This document shows positions 8,674 to 17,042 of a DNA stretch of 44,038 nt, in pieces. This DNA comes from Opitutia bacterium UBA7876. GTDB taxonomy: Bacteria > Verrucomicrobiota > Verrucomicrobiia > Opitutales > Seribacteraceae. Below the pieces are notes generated by a model. The model worked only from the letters and a program-made list of their open reading frames with translations. It did not search any database and was not told the origin of the DNA. Positions within the stretch are counted from its first letter, which is position 1. Each line of letters begins with the position of its first letter. The DNA lies in the NCBI GenBank assembly GCA_002500665.1, contig DLRY01000025.1:181616-225653 (forward strand), written 5' to 3'. The translations under genes and the position numbers were made by a program.

Positions 8674-9267
8674 ATGACCATGCGTATCACGCAGTACGGG
8701 GAAAGTATCCTCCACAGGAAGGGAAAAGCCGTCACCGACTTCTCCCCCGAGCTCGCCGGGTTGGTCGACGAAATGATCGCCGCCATGCGCCGGGCCGACG
8801 GCATCGGACTGGCAGCCCAGCAAGTTGGCGAAGCCCTCCGCCTGTGCGTCCTCGAGGTTCCCGATCACCCCGACTACCCGATAGCTTGTATTCTGGACGG
8901 TAAGCCCCTCTCCCCTGCCCTCCTAATGCCCATGCCCATGGCCAACCCGAAAATCGAGTTTCTTCCCGGGGACGAGTTCTACTACGAAGAAGGTTGCCTC
9001 TCCTTCCCCGAGATCCGGGGGGATGTGGCCCGACCGGAACGGATCCGAGTCGAGTACCAAGACCAAGACGGCGCCCCGCATGTCCTCGAGTGCGATGGGT
9101 TGCTCGCTCGCTGCATCCAGCATGAGGTCGACCACCTGGATGGAATCCTCTTCATAGACCGTATGGAAAAGGCCCACTTCGCTCAAATCAGGGAGGAGGT
9201 CCAAGCCCTCGGCAAACGAACGGAGTCTTCCCTGCGCGCCGGCAAGCCACCGGTCGCCTACCCGTAA
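8674..9267 (+). CDS. def: Peptide deformylase
   Basis: Removes the formyl group from the N-terminal methionine of new proteins in the cytoplasm. All three family motifs are present: GIGLAAQQVG (motif 1), EEGCLSFPEI (motif 2, the metal-binding Cys) and QHEVDHLDG (motif 3, HExxH-type with two metal-binding His and the catalytic Glu). At 197 aa it has the usual length, with an unusual insert DGKPLSPALLMPMPM between motifs 1 and 2. A second ATG at 8680 (MRITQYG) is equally good as the start. The stop codon overlaps the ATG of the Fur-family gene (TAATG), so the two are co-translated. It is divergent from the MotA-like gene. Confidence 0.95.
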   Translation: MTMRITQYGESILHRKGKAVTDFSPELAGLVDEMIAAMRRADGIGLAAQQVGEALRLCVLEVPDHPDYPIACILDGKPLSPALLMPMPMANPKIEFLPGDEFYYEEGCLSFPEIRGDVARPERIRVEYQDQDGAPHVLECDGLLARCIQHEVDHLDGILFIDRMEKAHFAQIREEVQALGKRTESSLRAGKPPVAYP

Positions 9268-9638
9268 TGAAGAGAAAAACCCGGCAGGGGGAAGTCATTC
9301 TCGAGGTCATCCGCTCCGCCGGGCGCCCCCTCACCCCCATGGAAATTCATCGCCGAGCCAGTCGCCGGAGCCCCCGCATCGGAATCGCCACCACCTACCG
9401 CCACCTTAAGGACCTTGGCCAGAGCCAGCAGGTGGTTGGGGTCGATTACCCCGGACAACCTCATCGGTACGAGTGGGCGGACGGTAAGGACAAGGTCCAT
9501 TTCGCCTGCCGGGCCTGTGATAAATTATTCGCCTTGGAGGACACCACCGAAAATACTCCTCCCGCCAAGGCCCCGAAAGGCTTTGAAGTACAAGGATTCG
9601 AGGTCATGCTCTATGGAACCTGCCCGGAGTGCGAATAA
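9267..9638 (+). CDS. Fur-family metal-responsive transcriptional regulator
   Basis: A short (123 aa) member of the Fur/Zur/PerR family. The N-terminal winged helix-turn-helix is clear (RPLTPMEIHRRAS, then IGIATTYRHLKDL, equivalent to the recognition helix ..ATVYR.L..L). Two CxxC pairs, CRAC and CPEC (the last at the very C terminus), form the structural zinc site seen in many family members. The metal-sensing His-rich region HFAC is present but reduced. Which metal or oxidant it senses cannot be read from the sequence. Overlap with def suggests constitutive co-expression. A convergent TonB-dependent receptor gene ends 11 bp away and is a plausible target, since an AT-rich dyad lies at its start. 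Confidence 0.85.
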   Translation: MKRKTRQGEVILEVIRSAGRPLTPMEIHRRASRRSPRIGIATTYRHLKDLGQSQQVVGVDYPGQPHRYEWADGKDKVHFACRACDKLFALEDTTENTPPAKAPKGFEVQGFEVMLYGTCPECE

Positions 9639-9649
9639 CAAAAGCAGGC

Positions 9650-11575
9650 TTAGAACGAGATGCGTGCCCCTACTCTCACCTTTCTGCCCTCTCCGGGATA
9701 CAAACCGGTTCCAAAAGCGGTAGATAAATACTCTTTATCCAATAAGTTCTCCACGCCACCAAAAAGAGTGGCCCTTTCCGAAAATTCATAATTTATAGTC
9801 AGATCATATAGCCAATAATCTTCCATTTTGGTCTGGGCATTTGAAAAATCACTTCCGCGGAAGCTTTCCCCCACGAAGGACCCTCCGAAGCTTAGCAATA
9901 ATGAATCAACGGGATGAAATTCCAGAAACAACCTTAGTAACCCTTCGGGAACCAAGGGAACTTTTGATCCTGAATAGTTGCCTTCTTCGAAGGTGGCTTT
10001 GACGTACTCGTAGCTTACGCCTGAACGGATCGAATCGGTTATGTCCCAATCCATGGAGAGATCCAAACCCAAACGGCGATTTTTCGGTAAATTTACATTG
10101 GCGCCCCATAAGCCTACGAGGGGGTCATAAACAATTTCATCCTTCATCCATTGACGAAAGATTCGGCCACTTAAGAAAACCTGGTCCATGCTCCAATCCC
10201 CTCCAAGTTCCACTTCATACCCATTTTCGGGCTCTAGGCTTTGATTAATTGCCGGAGTACCGAAATCCATATATTCATCCGTTGCCGGATATCGATAAAA
10301 CCGGCGAATGGTCACGTAGACTCGATTATCCTCTCTTAGTTCACGAATAAGACCAACCCCTCCTGCCCATTCGTCCTTGTTTACTTCATTCAACTGGATG
10401 CCTCCGTAAACTCCAGAGTTTTCTGCCCTCTCCACCCTGAAGTTAGCGAGCCAATTCCATTGGTCCGAAATTGGTAATCCGGTCGAGGTAAAAAAGGCCA
10501 AAGTTTTCCTTTCGTAATCTCTACTACCCCAATTCGTTTTTTCCTCCAAAACGTCCTTGGAGAAATCCAGTCCAAACATCCAAACAGCTTTGTTTGAATC
10601 GTAATGCAAGGCTGGGCTGTAGGAAAAAGTTTCATAAACTTTATCTGCAACCCAAAACTGACTTGGCATAGTAACGCTCACTTCACGATCCTGATATCCC
10701 AATCTATTTTCCAAAGACCATTCATCGTTGATTTCGTAGCTCAGTCCTGCCCGTCCATAGGAAGACTTTTCCTCTCCTCGATCATTGGGATCGGTGGTTT
10801 GCCTCCTGTCGGCAAGCAAAGCACTGGCATTCAAATCTCCCGGGAAACCAAAATCGGTATTCGACAAACTCCAGGAAAAGTAACCCTTGATCTCGGATTC
10901 GCCTCCCCAGTCCAGTCTCACACCTCCTGTATCCGCCATGTGATCCCCGTTAACCCTGTATCCTTCAGACTCTGCCCGCTCCCCAAAAATCGTAAGTCCG
11001 ATTTCTCCAATCCTCTGGGAATAGGCACCTCTGGTATTCAAGGCGTCAAAACTTCCTGCACTGGCTTCTAGGGAACCGAATGGGGTTTCCTCGGGCAGCT
11101 TGGTATTTATCTTGATTACTCCGCCAACTGCATGATTGCCAAAGGTACCAGACTGCCCACCGCGAATCACCTCGATCGACTCGACTAGCGCGAGAGGTAT
11201 GGAATACCAGTTGATAGCGGACATATCGATCGAATTTAATCGATGCCCATCCAAAAGAACCAAAGTACGCAGGGCTCCGTTTTCTCCATAACCTCCTATG
11301 GAAACAGTGGATCTTGCTGAATTCCCGGAGGTAGAACGCACTTGGAGGTTAGCTCCTTTTCTTAGTAATTCAACTATATCAAAAGCACCCGACTTTTCAA
11401 TCTCGGTTTGATCAATCACCTGAATTCGCGAAGGTAACTTCTTGGAGGTAGTTTCTAGACGTAGAGCGGATACCTCCATAGGATCCAAAGCGTCGGCATC
11501 TCCGTACAAAAAAGAGCCCGTGATCAATACGATCACTATCGTTAACCAGCGTAAGAAAAAAGTATAAGCGAACAC
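9650..11575 (-). CDS. TonB-dependent outer-membrane receptor
   Basis: A 641-aa outer-membrane gated pore for import of a scarce nutrient such as a metal chelate or cobalamin. A GTG start is followed by a signal peptide (RWLTIVIVLITGSFLYG). A TonB-box-like MEVSAL lies at 33-38, and then comes a plug domain with IQVIDQTEIEKSGAFDI, TLVLLDGHRLN, IPLALVESIEVIRGG and GGVIKINTK. The remainder is an antiparallel beta barrel closing with LLDKEYLSTAFG and a terminal Phe, the usual BamA recognition end. It is most like the small BtuB/CirA class. Nearby genes suggest iron, zinc or copper but do not settle the substrate. It follows the CysJ-like gene by 71 bp on the same strand and may have its own promoter. 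Confidence 0.9.
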   Translation of the reverse strand: MFAYTFFLRWLTIVIVLITGSFLYGDADALDPMEVSALRLETTSKKLPSRIQVIDQTEIEKSGAFDIVELLRKGANLQVRSTSGNSARSTVSIGGYGENGALRTLVLLDGHRLNSIDMSAINWYSIPLALVESIEVIRGGQSGTFGNHAVGGVIKINTKLPEETPFGSLEASAGSFDALNTRGAYSQRIGEIGLTIFGERAESEGYRVNGDHMADTGGVRLDWGGESEIKGYFSWSLSNTDFGFPGDLNASALLADRRQTTDPNDRGEEKSSYGRAGLSYEINDEWSLENRLGYQDREVSVTMPSQFWVADKVYETFSYSPALHYDSNKAVWMFGLDFSKDVLEEKTNWGSRDYERKTLAFFTSTGLPISDQWNWLANFRVERAENSGVYGGIQLNEVNKDEWAGGVGLIRELREDNRVYVTIRRFYRYPATDEYMDFGTPAINQSLEPENGYEVELGGDWSMDQVFLSGRIFRQWMKDEIVYDPLVGLWGANVNLPKNRRLGLDLSMDWDITDSIRSGVSYEYVKATFEEGNYSGSKVPLVPEGLLRLFLEFHPVDSLLLSFGGSFVGESFRGSDFSNAQTKMEDYWLYDLTINYEFSERATLFGGVENLLDKEYLSTAFGTGLYPGEGRKVRVGARISF

Positions 11576-11583
11576 GCACCTAT

Positions 11584-11599
11584 TGATAATTGATTCTCA
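11584..11599. promoter_or_regulatory. Possible Fur/Zur-type operator upstream of the TonB-dependent receptor
   Basis: The plus-strand bases tgataattgattctca form an imperfect dyad (TGATAAT / TGAGAAT arms, two-base centre) close to the Fur consensus TGATAATnATTATCA. The site ends nine bases before the receptor start codon, where it would overlap the core promoter. The centre is one base longer than in the classical 7-1-7 box, so the match is only suggestive. Confidence 0.35.
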
Positions 11600-11646
11600 C
11601 ATACAAGCAAGACTCATCCGATCAATTTTCGAATTACCAGACCAAC

Positions 11647-12777
11647 TCAGTAGACGTCCTTGAGGTAGCGCTTTTCCCTTTGCAGGGAACGAACCCACTT
11701 AGTCGCTTCCTCCTCGTCCAGATTGCCCTCCCTGGAGGCAATCTCGCGCAGAGCCTGATCGACGTCCTTGGCCATGCGGAAAGCATCCCCGCAAACATAG
11801 AAGACCGCCCCCTCCTGCAGCCAGGACCAAAGCTCCGCCCCGCGCTCGAGCATCTTGTGCTGGACGTATACCTTTTCGTCCTGATCACGGGACCATGCCA
11901 GGTCGAGCTCGCTGAGAATACCGTCCTTTCGGTAGCCTTCCCACTCCTCGCCATAGAGGTAGTCGTGGGCTTGAGTACGGTCGCCGAAGAAAAGCCAATT
12001 TTTTCCCGTGGCCCCCGTGGCGATACGCTCCTCGATAAAGGCCCGGAAGGGTGCGATCCCGGTGCCTGGACCGACCATGATGATGGGCGTGTCCGGATCC
12101 TCGGGAAGCTTGAAGTTCTTGTTCGCGTGCATGTAGCAGGGAACGGAATCCTCTACGCGGTTGGCCAGAAAGGACGAGCAGACGCCCTGGCGCTTGCGGC
12201 CGTGGGACTCGTAGCGCACGATGGCCACGGTCAGGTGGACCTCGTTGGGGTGGGCGCTCAAACTGGATGCAATGGAATAGAGCCGGGGGGCAAGGGGACG
12301 CAACAGATCGGCAAAATCGGCGGCCTCCAAGCCTTGCTGGGGGAACTCGAGAAAGAGATCGATCAGCTCGCGTCCCCAAAGGAAGTCGGCGAGTGCCTCC
12401 TTGTTCTCCGACTTGAGGAGGTCCTCGAGCTTGGGGACCTGTGCGATCTCGTTGAACTTCTTGACCTGCATCCGGCTCAGCACGGTACAGGCGAGGTGGC
12501 GGGACAGGGCATCCTGGAGGCAGAGGGTTTCCTCTCCAAGGTCAATTTCCTCGGAACCGGAGTAACCGGTGGCGCCGAGAAGATCGGAAACTGCCTCCGG
12601 GCAATTGAGGGGATGGACGCCGAGGGAATCGCCGGGAAGGTAGTCGATACCGCTGTCCTTAAGGCAGAGTTCGAAATGGCGGGTCTCCTTGTCGGAGCCT
12701 TCGGTCATCAGACGATTGACCAGAAGCGTTGAATGATAGGGTTTTTCCTTGGAGGGTCCGTTGGGCGAGTCAGACAT
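11647..12777 (-). CDS. CysJ-type FAD/NADPH diflavin-reductase module (sulfite reductase flavoprotein alpha-like, no flavodoxin domain)
   Basis: Flavin-dependent electron-transfer protein of the ferredoxin-NADP+ reductase superfamily. FAD-binding motif RLYSIASS, NADPH-binding motifs GPGTGIAPFR and YVCGD, and the C-terminal Y-x-K-D-V-Y (KRYLKDVY) are all as in the reductase half of CysJ and cytochrome P450 reductase. The connecting domain is also present (PGDSLGVHPLN). The N-terminal FMN/flavodoxin domain of true CysJ is absent. Electrons must therefore go to a separate carrier or directly to a partner such as a sulfite reductase haemoprotein, which is not in this window. The ATG at 12777 gives MSDSPNG; an in-frame ATG at 12825 adds 16 residues. 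An AAAGGAGG lies between them, but too far (about 19 bases) from the downstream ATG. Confidence 0.8.
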   Translation of the reverse strand: MSDSPNGPSKEKPYHSTLLVNRLMTEGSDKETRHFELCLKDSGIDYLPGDSLGVHPLNCPEAVSDLLGATGYSGSEEIDLGEETLCLQDALSRHLACTVLSRMQVKKFNEIAQVPKLEDLLKSENKEALADFLWGRELIDLFLEFPQQGLEAADFADLLRPLAPRLYSIASSLSAHPNEVHLTVAIVRYESHGRKRQGVCSSFLANRVEDSVPCYMHANKNFKLPEDPDTPIIMVGPGTGIAPFRAFIEERIATGATGKNWLFFGDRTQAHDYLYGEEWEGYRKDGILSELDLAWSRDQDEKVYVQHKMLERGAELWSWLQEGAVFYVCGDAFRMAKDVDQALREIASREGNLDEEEATKWVRSLQREKRYLKDVY

Positions 12778-12903
12778 ATTGGCTATAAGATGAGATGCCT
12801 CCTTTCTTGGCAAATCCGATCCCATTGTCCAAGCGAAATATTTTTCAAATTTGCATGCTTAAATGAAATTGCCTGCAAACCGGGTCGAGGATAAGCTCGG
12901 AAA

Positions 12904-13188
12904 ATGAGCAACTGGTTGTCCGAAACGAGCCCCGAGGAAGCAACGGCATGGGAATCCGCCATCCTCGATCATCCCTTTGGGGAGGACGAGTGGGCGGAGG
13001 CTCGCACTCGCTTAAAAAACCTTTTGCATCAGGACGCCAGGGAAGCCGGCGAGGAATCGATGCTTGCCTACCTTTGCTGCTGCGCGGAATCTACCGCGGG
13101 GTCTCATCCCCTCCCCTCCCTCGCCTCCGTGGCGGAGGAATTCTACCGGGAGCACGGGATGGAAGGGTCGCAGGAAGCGGAATCCTAA
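12904..13188 (+). CDS. Small acidic protein of unknown function
   Basis: A 94-aa, Glu/Ala-rich protein starting MSNWLSETSP, with no signal peptide or membrane segment. It has a predicted helical core (EWAEARTRLKNLLHQDAREAG) and a CCC cluster at residues 58-60. Codon use is like that of neighbouring genes. The start is an ATG with a weak upstream GAGG. I do not recognise the family. It is divergent from the CysJ-like gene and its end overlaps the convergent gamma-carbonic-anhydrase gene by 4 bp. Tail-to-tail overlap of this kind is common between real genes. Confidence 0.55.
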   Translation: MSNWLSETSPEEATAWESAILDHPFGEDEWAEARTRLKNLLHQDAREAGEESMLAYLCCCAESTAGSHPLPSLASVAEEFYREHGMEGSQEAES

Positions 13189-13715
13189 CTGCGGAGGCGT
13201 TCGCGGTGCGCCTTGGCCACCTCGAGGTACTTCTCGGCCCAGGCCCGGATCCCTTCGCGCCGGTCCCTCGACAGGGGCTTGCGGATGGTTGCGGGGACGC
13301 CGGCCACAAGGGATCCGTCGGGAATCTGCATGCCTTCCGGAACCACTGACCCTGCAGCCACTATGGACTGACTACCGATGACGGCTCCGTCGAGGACGGT
13401 CGCATTCATTCCGATGAGGCACTCGTCCCCGATCGCGCAGGCATGAATCACGGCGGCGTGACCGATGGTCGCGTACTGGCCTATCTCGAGAGGAAAATCA
13501 TCCGCAAGGTGACCGATTACCCCGTCCTGAAGGTTCGATCCTTCCCCGATGGAAATAAAGTTGATGTCTGCCCTCAGAACGGCGCCGTACCACACGCTTA
13601 CCCCGTCGCCAAGCCTTACGTCTCCCACGACCGTAGCCGTGGGGGCAACAAAGGCATTTTCACCAAGGGTGGGTTCCTTACCCAGGAACGCGCAAAGACG
13701 GTCGGTTACCTTCAA
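13185..13715 (-). CDS. Gamma-carbonic-anhydrase-like hexapeptide-repeat protein (YrdA family)
   Basis: A 176-aa left-handed beta-helix protein built of [LIV]-G-x-x-x-x repeats (VGDVRLGDGVSVWYG, IGDECLIGMNATVLDG, IGSQSIVAAGSVV). The three metal-binding histidines of gamma-carbonic anhydrases are in register: one four residues after QDG (QDGVIGH) and two in ATIGHAAVIHACAIGD. The family comprises metal-dependent trimers; bacterial YrdA/PaaY members have weak or unproven carbonic-anhydrase activity. A C-terminal helix (EKYLEVAKAHRERL) completes the fold. It starts 7 bp after nrdA and may be the last gene of that operon. Confidence 0.85.
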   Translation of the reverse strand: MKVTDRLCAFLGKEPTLGENAFVAPTATVVGDVRLGDGVSVWYGAVLRADINFISIGEGSNLQDGVIGHLADDFPLEIGQYATIGHAAVIHACAIGDECLIGMNATVLDGAVIGSQSIVAAGSVVPEGMQIPDGSLVAGVPATIRKPLSRDRREGIRAWAEKYLEVAKAHRERLRS

Positions 13716-13722
13716 GTCCGCC

Positions 13723-16700
13723 CTACTGGCAGGCTTCGCACTCCTCGCCGTTCATCATAGCCTCTATGCTGCAGGCCTTTTTCTCCGCTTCCGTGTATTC
13801 CTTCTTGGCCGAGGGCTCATCCGAGACCTCGCCGAGGGGCTTGCCCTGCTTGAGGTCCACGGTCGCTTTCTCGATGTTGGAGGCACCCAGGGTGCGAAGG
13901 TAGTAAGTGGTCTTCAGACCCTGCCTCCAAGCCGCACGGTACATGTGCGAAAGGGCCTTGAGGTCAGGCTGACCGAGGAAAAGGTTGACGGACTGGGACT
14001 GATCGATCCACTTCTGGCGACGGGCGGCGGCCGCGATAACGAACTCGTAGGAAACGTCGAAGGCGGTGAGGTACTTCTTCTTGATCCAGTCCGGAATGCC
14101 GGGGATGTCGGAGAGTTCGCCGTCGAAATACTTGAGCTGGTCGGAAACCTCCTTGTTCCAGAGGCCTTCCTTCTTCAAGTCATTGACCAGAAATCGGTTA
14201 AGCACCATGAAGTCGCCCGAGAGGTTGCTCTTCACGAAAAGGTTCTTGTAGGTGGGCTCGATGCAGGGGGAAGAGCCCATGATGTTGGAAATGGTCGCAG
14301 TGGGAGCGATTGCAATGACGTTGCTGTTGCGCATGCCGTTCTTGGCGATCTTTTCGCGCACCACGGACCAGTCCATCTTTCCTTCCTTGGGCACCTCGAC
14401 CGCATTGCCCCGCTCCTTCTCGAGAAGCTCGAGCGAATCTTGGGGAAGAATACCGCGGTCCCATTTCGAGCCCTTGTAACTGGAATAGGCCCCCCGCTCC
14501 CCGGCCAAGTCGCTGGAAGCCTCGTAGGCATAGTAGCAGATCGCCTCCATGAACTCATCATTGAATTCGACCGCCTCCTCGGAACAGAAAGATATGTCCT
14601 TGACGAAAAGGGAGTTCTGCAAACCCATGACCCCAAGGCCCACCGGACGGTGCCGCATGTTGGAGGTCTTGGCCGCCTCGGTGGGGTAGAAATTGACGTC
14701 GATGACGTTGTCGAGGGCGCGCACCGCGATGCGTATGGTCTCGCGAAGCTTGTCGTGATCGATGGAGCCATCGGCCTTTAGGTGGGAGTCGAGAACGACT
14801 GAACCGAGGTTACAGACCGCAGTCTCGTCCGCACCAGTGTTGAGTGTGATCTCGGTACATAGGTTCGAACTGTGAATGACTCCCGTATGGTCCTGAGGGC
14901 TTCGGACGTTGCAGGTGTCCTTAAAGGTAATCCATGGATGACCGGTCTCAAAAAGCATCTTCAGCATCTGCTTCCAGAGGTCCAGAGCGGGCATGGTATG
15001 CCCCCACACTTCCCTTTTCTCCACCTTGGCCTCGTACTCGACGTACTTTTCCTCGAAAGCACGTCCGTAGAGATCATGCAACTCTGGAACCTCGTTGCTT
15101 CGGAAAAGGGTCCAGCTCTGGCGGGCCTCCATTCGTTTCATGAAGAGGTCAGGAATCCAGTTGGCGGTATTCATGTCGTGGGTACGACGGCGATCGTCTC
15201 CCGTGTTCTTGCGTAGCTCGAGAAACTCGAGAACGTCGCAGTGCCAGGACTCCAAGTAAGCGCAACCCGATCCCTTTCTCTTGCCCCCTTGGTTGACGGC
15301 GCAAAGCTGGTCGTTGTGCATCTTGAGGAAGGGTATGACCCCTTGGCTCTCACCGTTTGTGCCCGCAATATAGCTACCCGTACCGCGAACCGAAGTCCAG
15401 CTCCCGCCAAGGCCTCCGGCCCACTTCGACAGAAAGGCGTTCTCCGCAATACCTCGGTACATGATGGACTCAATGGTATCGTCCACCTTGTAGAGGTAGC
15501 AGGAGGAAAGCTGGGAATGCGGGGTTCCCGAGTTGAAGAGCGTCGGCGTGGAGGAGCAGAAGCGACGGCTTTTGTAGAGGTTGTAGAGGGAGATGATACG
15601 ATCTTCGGGGTTTTCCTCATGGGCGAAGACGCCCATCGCTACACGCATCCAGAACAGTTGGGGGGTCTCGATGCGCTTGGGATCGTCTATCGTCTTGTCC
15701 ACTACCAGATAACGGTCGAAAAGAGTCTGAATTCCAAGGTAATCGAAATCCAAGTCGGCCGAGGGATCGAGGGCATCGGCCAACTTGCCGACGTCCAGCT
15801 TGAGGAGCTTCTCGTCCAGTCTCTTGATCTCCACCCCGTACTTGAGGTATTGCTTGAGGCCGTTTGCATGGAAGGTCTTGAGTTCATCGATGCTGTTGAC
15901 CGCGATATCCCAACCGAGTACCTCCTCGTAGACGTAGGTAAGAAGAATGCGGGCGGCGAACTTGGCGAAATCCCCGTCCCTCTCGATCAACGTCTTGGCG
16001 TTAAGGATGATGGTCTTTCGCAAATCATCCTCGCTGATCTCGGAAAAAACGGAGCGACGCAGAGCCTCCTCGATCTGCTCCGAGGTCATGCAAAGATCGA
16101 GACCGATGGAAGCAAAGGATATTCTCTTCTTGAGATCGATCCCATCCCAGAAGAAGGTGCTCCCGTCCTTCTTCTGGACCACGATCATGGAGTCCTGCTT
16201 AACCTCATCCTCATCCGTCCCGGACTCACGCTCAATGCGGCGGCGCGCTCGATAGAGGATATAGGATTCGGCCACTTTGTAGTGGCCTTGCCTCATCAGC
16301 TCGTTCTGGACCAGGTCCTGAACGTCCTCAATGTTGATGAAAGCCTGGCCCGTCGAGATAGCCTCTCGCGTCACCTGCTTGGCCAGTTCGACCGCCGGCT
16401 CGGAATCGAGCTGGAGGGACAGAAAGGCCTTCCGCACCGCAACCTCGATCTTGGAGGAATTCCACGGTACGACCTGCCCGCTTCTGCGGATGAGACGGAT
16501 TTGCCCGGTTTCCTCCTCGAACTCTTCGGTTTCCACGTGCCTGCCGTTTCCATCGTTGGAACGGGAAATGACGAGGCTCTTGGCCACATCGTAGGCATCG
16601 TTTTCGACGAGAGCCTTCTCGATCAGGCGATACAACTCGTCAAAGGAGAGGCGGGGGGCTCCGCCTTCATCCTCTTCAGCCATCCGCTCGATCAAGCGGT

Positions 16701-16986
16701 CGGCGACGATCCGGGCAGACTCCACCACGAGTTCCCGGTTCTGTTGGGTATATATTTCGTTTTCTTCCCTTGAAATCATCAGGTTGGTCAATGCCTCCCC
16801 GATGACCTCAGCCACCTCGGCGATGTGGAAATCACGATCACCCGCGCCATCGGTAATGCGCACCTTCGGAATTTCGAAGCGATTGTCTCCCAATGCTTCG
16901 GCCCAGTCAAAGCGAGGTTTGTTCTCGCTCGGCGTACCCGCCGCCTTGGCCAACAACCTGTCTTCCTCGAAAATCGTATTACGCAT
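13723..16986 (-). CDS. nrdA: Class I ribonucleoside-diphosphate reductase, large (alpha) subunit with three ATP-cone-like domains
   Basis: Reduces ribonucleotides to deoxyribonucleotides together with NrdB. Catalytic residues are all visible: SSCYL (first redox Cys), NLCTEI (Asn, radical Cys, Glu), CNLGS (second redox Cys), radical-transfer TTYYLRTL and the C-terminal redox pair in GEECEACQ. The protein is about 1087 aa against 761 in E. coli because of an N-terminal region with three ATP-cone-like units. The middle one is canonical (RRSGQVVPWNSSKIEVAV) and the two flanking ones are degenerate. Multiple cones imply allosteric control by ATP/dATP. The ATG at 16986 has a GGGAG about ten bases upstream. 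A longer in-frame start at 17007 would be TTG and is less likely. It follows nrdB by about 56 bp. Confidence 0.95.
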   Translation of the reverse strand: MRNTIFEEDRLLAKAAGTPSENKPRFDWAEALGDNRFEIPKVRITDGAGDRDFHIAEVAEVIGEALTNLMISREENEIYTQQNRELVVESARIVADRLIERMAEEDEGGAPRLSFDELYRLIEKALVENDAYDVAKSLVISRSNDGNGRHVETEEFEEETGQIRLIRRSGQVVPWNSSKIEVAVRKAFLSLQLDSEPAVELAKQVTREAISTGQAFINIEDVQDLVQNELMRQGHYKVAESYILYRARRRIERESGTDEDEVKQDSMIVVQKKDGSTFFWDGIDLKKRISFASIGLDLCMTSEQIEEALRRSVFSEISEDDLRKTIILNAKTLIERDGDFAKFAARILLTYVYEEVLGWDIAVNSIDELKTFHANGLKQYLKYGVEIKRLDEKLLKLDVGKLADALDPSADLDFDYLGIQTLFDRYLVVDKTIDDPKRIETPQLFWMRVAMGVFAHEENPEDRIISLYNLYKSRRFCSSTPTLFNSGTPHSQLSSCYLYKVDDTIESIMYRGIAENAFLSKWAGGLGGSWTSVRGTGSYIAGTNGESQGVIPFLKMHNDQLCAVNQGGKRKGSGCAYLESWHCDVLEFLELRKNTGDDRRRTHDMNTANWIPDLFMKRMEARQSWTLFRSNEVPELHDLYGRAFEEKYVEYEAKVEKREVWGHTMPALDLWKQMLKMLFETGHPWITFKDTCNVRSPQDHTGVIHSSNLCTEITLNTGADETAVCNLGSVVLDSHLKADGSIDHDKLRETIRIAVRALDNVIDVNFYPTEAAKTSNMRHRPVGLGVMGLQNSLFVKDISFCSEEAVEFNDEFMEAICYYAYEASSDLAGERGAYSSYKGSKWDRGILPQDSLELLEKERGNAVEVPKEGKMDWSVVREKIAKNGMRNSNVIAIAPTATISNIMGSSPCIEPTYKNLFVKSNLSGDFMVLNRFLVNDLKKEGLWNKEVSDQLKYFDGELSDIPGIPDWIKKKYLTAFDVSYEFVIAAAARRQKWIDQSQSVNLFLGQPDLKALSHMYRAAWRQGLKTTYYLRTLGASNIEKATVDLKQGKPLGEVSDEPSAKKEYTEAEKKACSIEAMMNGEECEACQ

Positions 16987-17042
16987 AAAAATCACACTCC
17001 CATTCAAGATTAAACAAACACCCTCAGAAACAACCGACGGGC

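Noticed and set aside
11590..12732. 380-codon plus-strand open frame opposite the CysJ-like gene
   Set aside because: Antisense to a gene with intact FAD and NADPH motifs; the composition is that of a reverse-complement shadow.
13549..14781. 410-codon plus-strand open frame opposite the nrdA 3' end and the gamma-carbonic-anhydrase gene
   Set aside because: Crosses two well-supported genes on the other strand and has no recognisable protein features.
15241..16773. 510-codon plus-strand open frame opposite nrdA
   Set aside because: It is the antisense shadow of a clearly conserved gene; the translation has no family features and reflects the codon bias of nrdA.
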